A stretch of DNA of 64,000 nucleotides from Acholeplasma laidlawii (GTDB lineage Bacteria; Bacillota_I; Bacilli_A; Acholeplasmatales; Acholeplasmataceae), in NCBI RefSeq assembly GCF_015709225.1, contig NZ_JADNRS010000029.1, positions 124,001-188,000 of the forward strand, written 5' to 3'. Positions within the stretch are counted from its first letter, which is position 1; each line of letters begins with the position of its first letter. Position numbers and translations under genes: made by a program. Below, piece after piece: positions 62,897-64,000 of this stretch. A model generated the notes under the pieces. It ran no database searches and was not told where the DNA came from. It saw nothing but the letters and a program-made list of their open reading frames with translations.

Positions 62897-63673
62897 ATGA
62901 TTTGGGACTTAGGTTTTATTGAAGTAAATATTGGCTGGCTTATAACCTTTTTTTCAGGGGTGTTATTTGGTGTTATTTTACTATCTTTATGGTATCTTGT
63001 TGCGGTTCTTGCTTCATTAAATAAAGGTTTAAGAGGGGCTAAAGTGCAAGAAGAAGACATTGATGAAAAAGAGATTCAATGGCTTATTGAAGATGCACAT
63101 AAAACGTTTAAAGATAAAAAGTTAAGAACAGCATCAGGTTATGGACCACATTTAATGAATGTAGCTCTAGAATTAAGTGCAGATATTGCTACTAAGTTTT
63201 ATCCTAAAAGTAAGTATCCTTATTTAGAACTATCACTGGATGAATCATTAGTACTACTTAAGTATGTATCAGATCGTTTTAATGAGTTATTAGAAAAACC
63301 AATCTTAAAGATGTTTAAAGGTATTACCTTAAGAAGATTATTTACCTTAAGTGAAGCTAAAACAAAAATAGATAATAATCTCCTTGTTAAAGCAACCAAC
63401 AAGTTAAAAGTCAACGAGATTATTAAACAGTCTATGATGGTATTAAATGTTGTAAACCCAGTGTATTGGTTTAGAAGATTAGTATTAAATAATGTAACAC
63501 ATGTCATTATGATTAAATTAGGTTTAGTAGTGATCTCACTAACTGGTGAGGAAACTTACAAAATATACTCTAAGAAAGTATTTAATCAAGATAAAACATT
63601 GGATTCAGGCATTGAAGAGTTATATAAGGACATTGAAGCAGATTTAAAGGGGGAAGAGAATCTTGAAGCGTAA
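62897..63673 (+). CDS. Uncharacterised membrane-anchored protein
   Basis: I do not recognise a named family. The 258-residue protein has one N-terminal membrane helix (about 12-38, WLITFFSGVLFGVILL) and a helical soluble body. Ordered motifs such as LELSLDESLVLLKYVSDR, NPVYWFRRLVLN and the C-terminal GEETYKIYSKKVF look conserved rather than random. TATAAT at 62864-62869 and AAAGGATGG precede the start. It overlaps the next gene by 11 bp, so the two likely work together. Confidence 0.7.
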   Translation: MIWDLGFIEVNIGWLITFFSGVLFGVILLSLWYLVAVLASLNKGLRGAKVQEEDIDEKEIQWLIEDAHKTFKDKKLRTASGYGPHLMNVALELSADIATKFYPKSKYPYLELSLDESLVLLKYVSDRFNELLEKPILKMFKGITLRRLFTLSEAKTKIDNNLLVKATNKLKVNEIIKQSMMVLNVVNPVYWFRRLVLNNVTHVIMIKLGLVVISLTGEETYKIYSKKVFNQDKTLDSGIEELYKDIEADLKGEENLEA

Positions 63674-64000
63674 AAATAAACAAAAAGATGTGTATCAAGA
63701 AGTTTTTACAATACCTCAGATACCTAAAATAGATGGTATTCGTAAACAACATAAATATGTTAAGGAAAGATTTATCTCACCGCTTTTTGGTAGTGACGTT
63801 AAAGATGAAATTCATGTACCGTTCGTTGTTAGAGTCATTGGTGATAAAGTAAAGAAATATGACGCCTTTAGAACTGTACCTAAAATGGATGATCAAGTCA
63901 ATATTCAAAAAACCGGTAATAAGTACTATGAATTCAAAGATGGTATTATTTCTAAAGAAACAAGAAAACAAATTTTTGGTATAGATTCTTATAAAAATAA
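63663..64000 (+). CDS. Uncharacterised protein, 3' partial
   Basis: A frame open to the window edge, starting at TTG 63663 with AAGGGGGAAG upstream. The visible 112 residues are basic at the start (LKRKNKQKDVYQEVF) and contain FISPLFGSDVKDEIHVPFVV and KYYEFKDGIISKETRKQIFG. No membrane helix is seen in this part and no family is recognised. The 11-bp overlap with the preceding gene argues for coupled translation. Confidence 0.6.
   Translation, partial: MKRKNKQKDVYQEVFTIPQIPKIDGIRKQHKYVKERFISPLFGSDVKDEIHVPFVVRVIGDKVKKYDAFRTVPKMDDQVNIQKTGNKYYEFKDGIISKETRKQIFGIDSYKN

Noticed and set aside
1-64000. UGA read as tryptophan, as in Mycoplasma
   Set aside because: Several intact genes end in TGA, Trp positions use TGG, and RF2 is encoded.
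1-64000. CRISPR array, prophage, insertion sequence or rRNA operon
   Set aside because: No regularly spaced repeats, transposase, integrase, phage structural gene or rRNA-like stretch was found on either strand.

Overview
The window is AT-rich and gene-dense. It looks like a chromosomal segment of an Acholeplasma-like wall-less bacterium (Mollicutes, Acholeplasmatales). TGA is a working stop codon (for example the ends of the genes at 6370, 20197, 22958 and 61359), Trp is read from TGG, and an intact RF2 gene (prfB) is present, so this is not a Mycoplasma or Spiroplasma using UGA as Trp. Gene order is Firmicute-like (rimP-nusA-ylxR-ylxQ-infB-rbfA, secA-prfB, gmk-rpoZ). No gene for making peptidoglycan appears. 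The genus is an inference from gene content, not from rRNA.

Region 1 (1-19459, cut at its left end) is one long plus-strand gene train for import and breakdown of an amino-sugar glycan. It encodes a carbohydrate-binding/solute-binding fusion protein, two pairs of ABC sugar permeases, an NHL/TPR protein, a YIP1 protein, a large membrane-anchored DUF5696 protein and a YesL protein. These are followed by cytoplasmic NamZ-like and NagZ-like glycosidases, a BadF-type amino-sugar kinase, MurQ, a GNAT enzyme, NagB, a ROK-like kinase and a PIG-L deacetylase. Read together they would take MurNAc-GlcNAc fragments to fructose-6-phosphate. For a cell without a wall this means scavenging the peptidoglycan of other bacteria. 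No transporter ATPase and no NagA are present in the window.

Region 2 (19500-28500) holds short units: a DUF402 phosphatase with PgpA, a sirtuin without zinc cysteines, tRNA-Gly(GCC), a membrane metalloprotease with a methyltransferase, tRNA-Thr(GGT), a cold-shock protein, a Fic protein with an altered active site, CvfB with ProS, and minus-strand YidD with an esterase. Region 3 (28500-44600) has an EF-G paralogue, an orphan ComF-type zinc protein with hibernation factor HPF, a candidate structured RNA on the minus strand (31998-32203), SodA, an NFACT protein, gmk-rpoZ, uvrC with an exonuclease, RNase J, sugar and peptide catabolic enzymes, a leucine-rich-repeat gene remnant and coaD.

Region 4 (44700-64000) is mostly housekeeping. 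It contains the rimP-to-rbfA translation operon with a leader hairpin, a degenerate PriA with fmt, a second PgpA and a degenerate HD-GYP membrane protein, a SAM riboswitch before metK, a LemA-like protein, and secA-prfB-yitT-recX. It ends with a HAD phosphatase and two uncharacterised overlapping genes, the last cut by the window edge.

The best candidates for something undescribed are the 206-nt RNA locus at 31998-32252, the double-permease/DUF5696 membrane system, and a set of proteins that keep their fold signature but have lost catalytic motifs (PriA, HD-GYP, Fic, sirtuin). No CRISPR array, prophage, insertion sequence or rRNA was seen.
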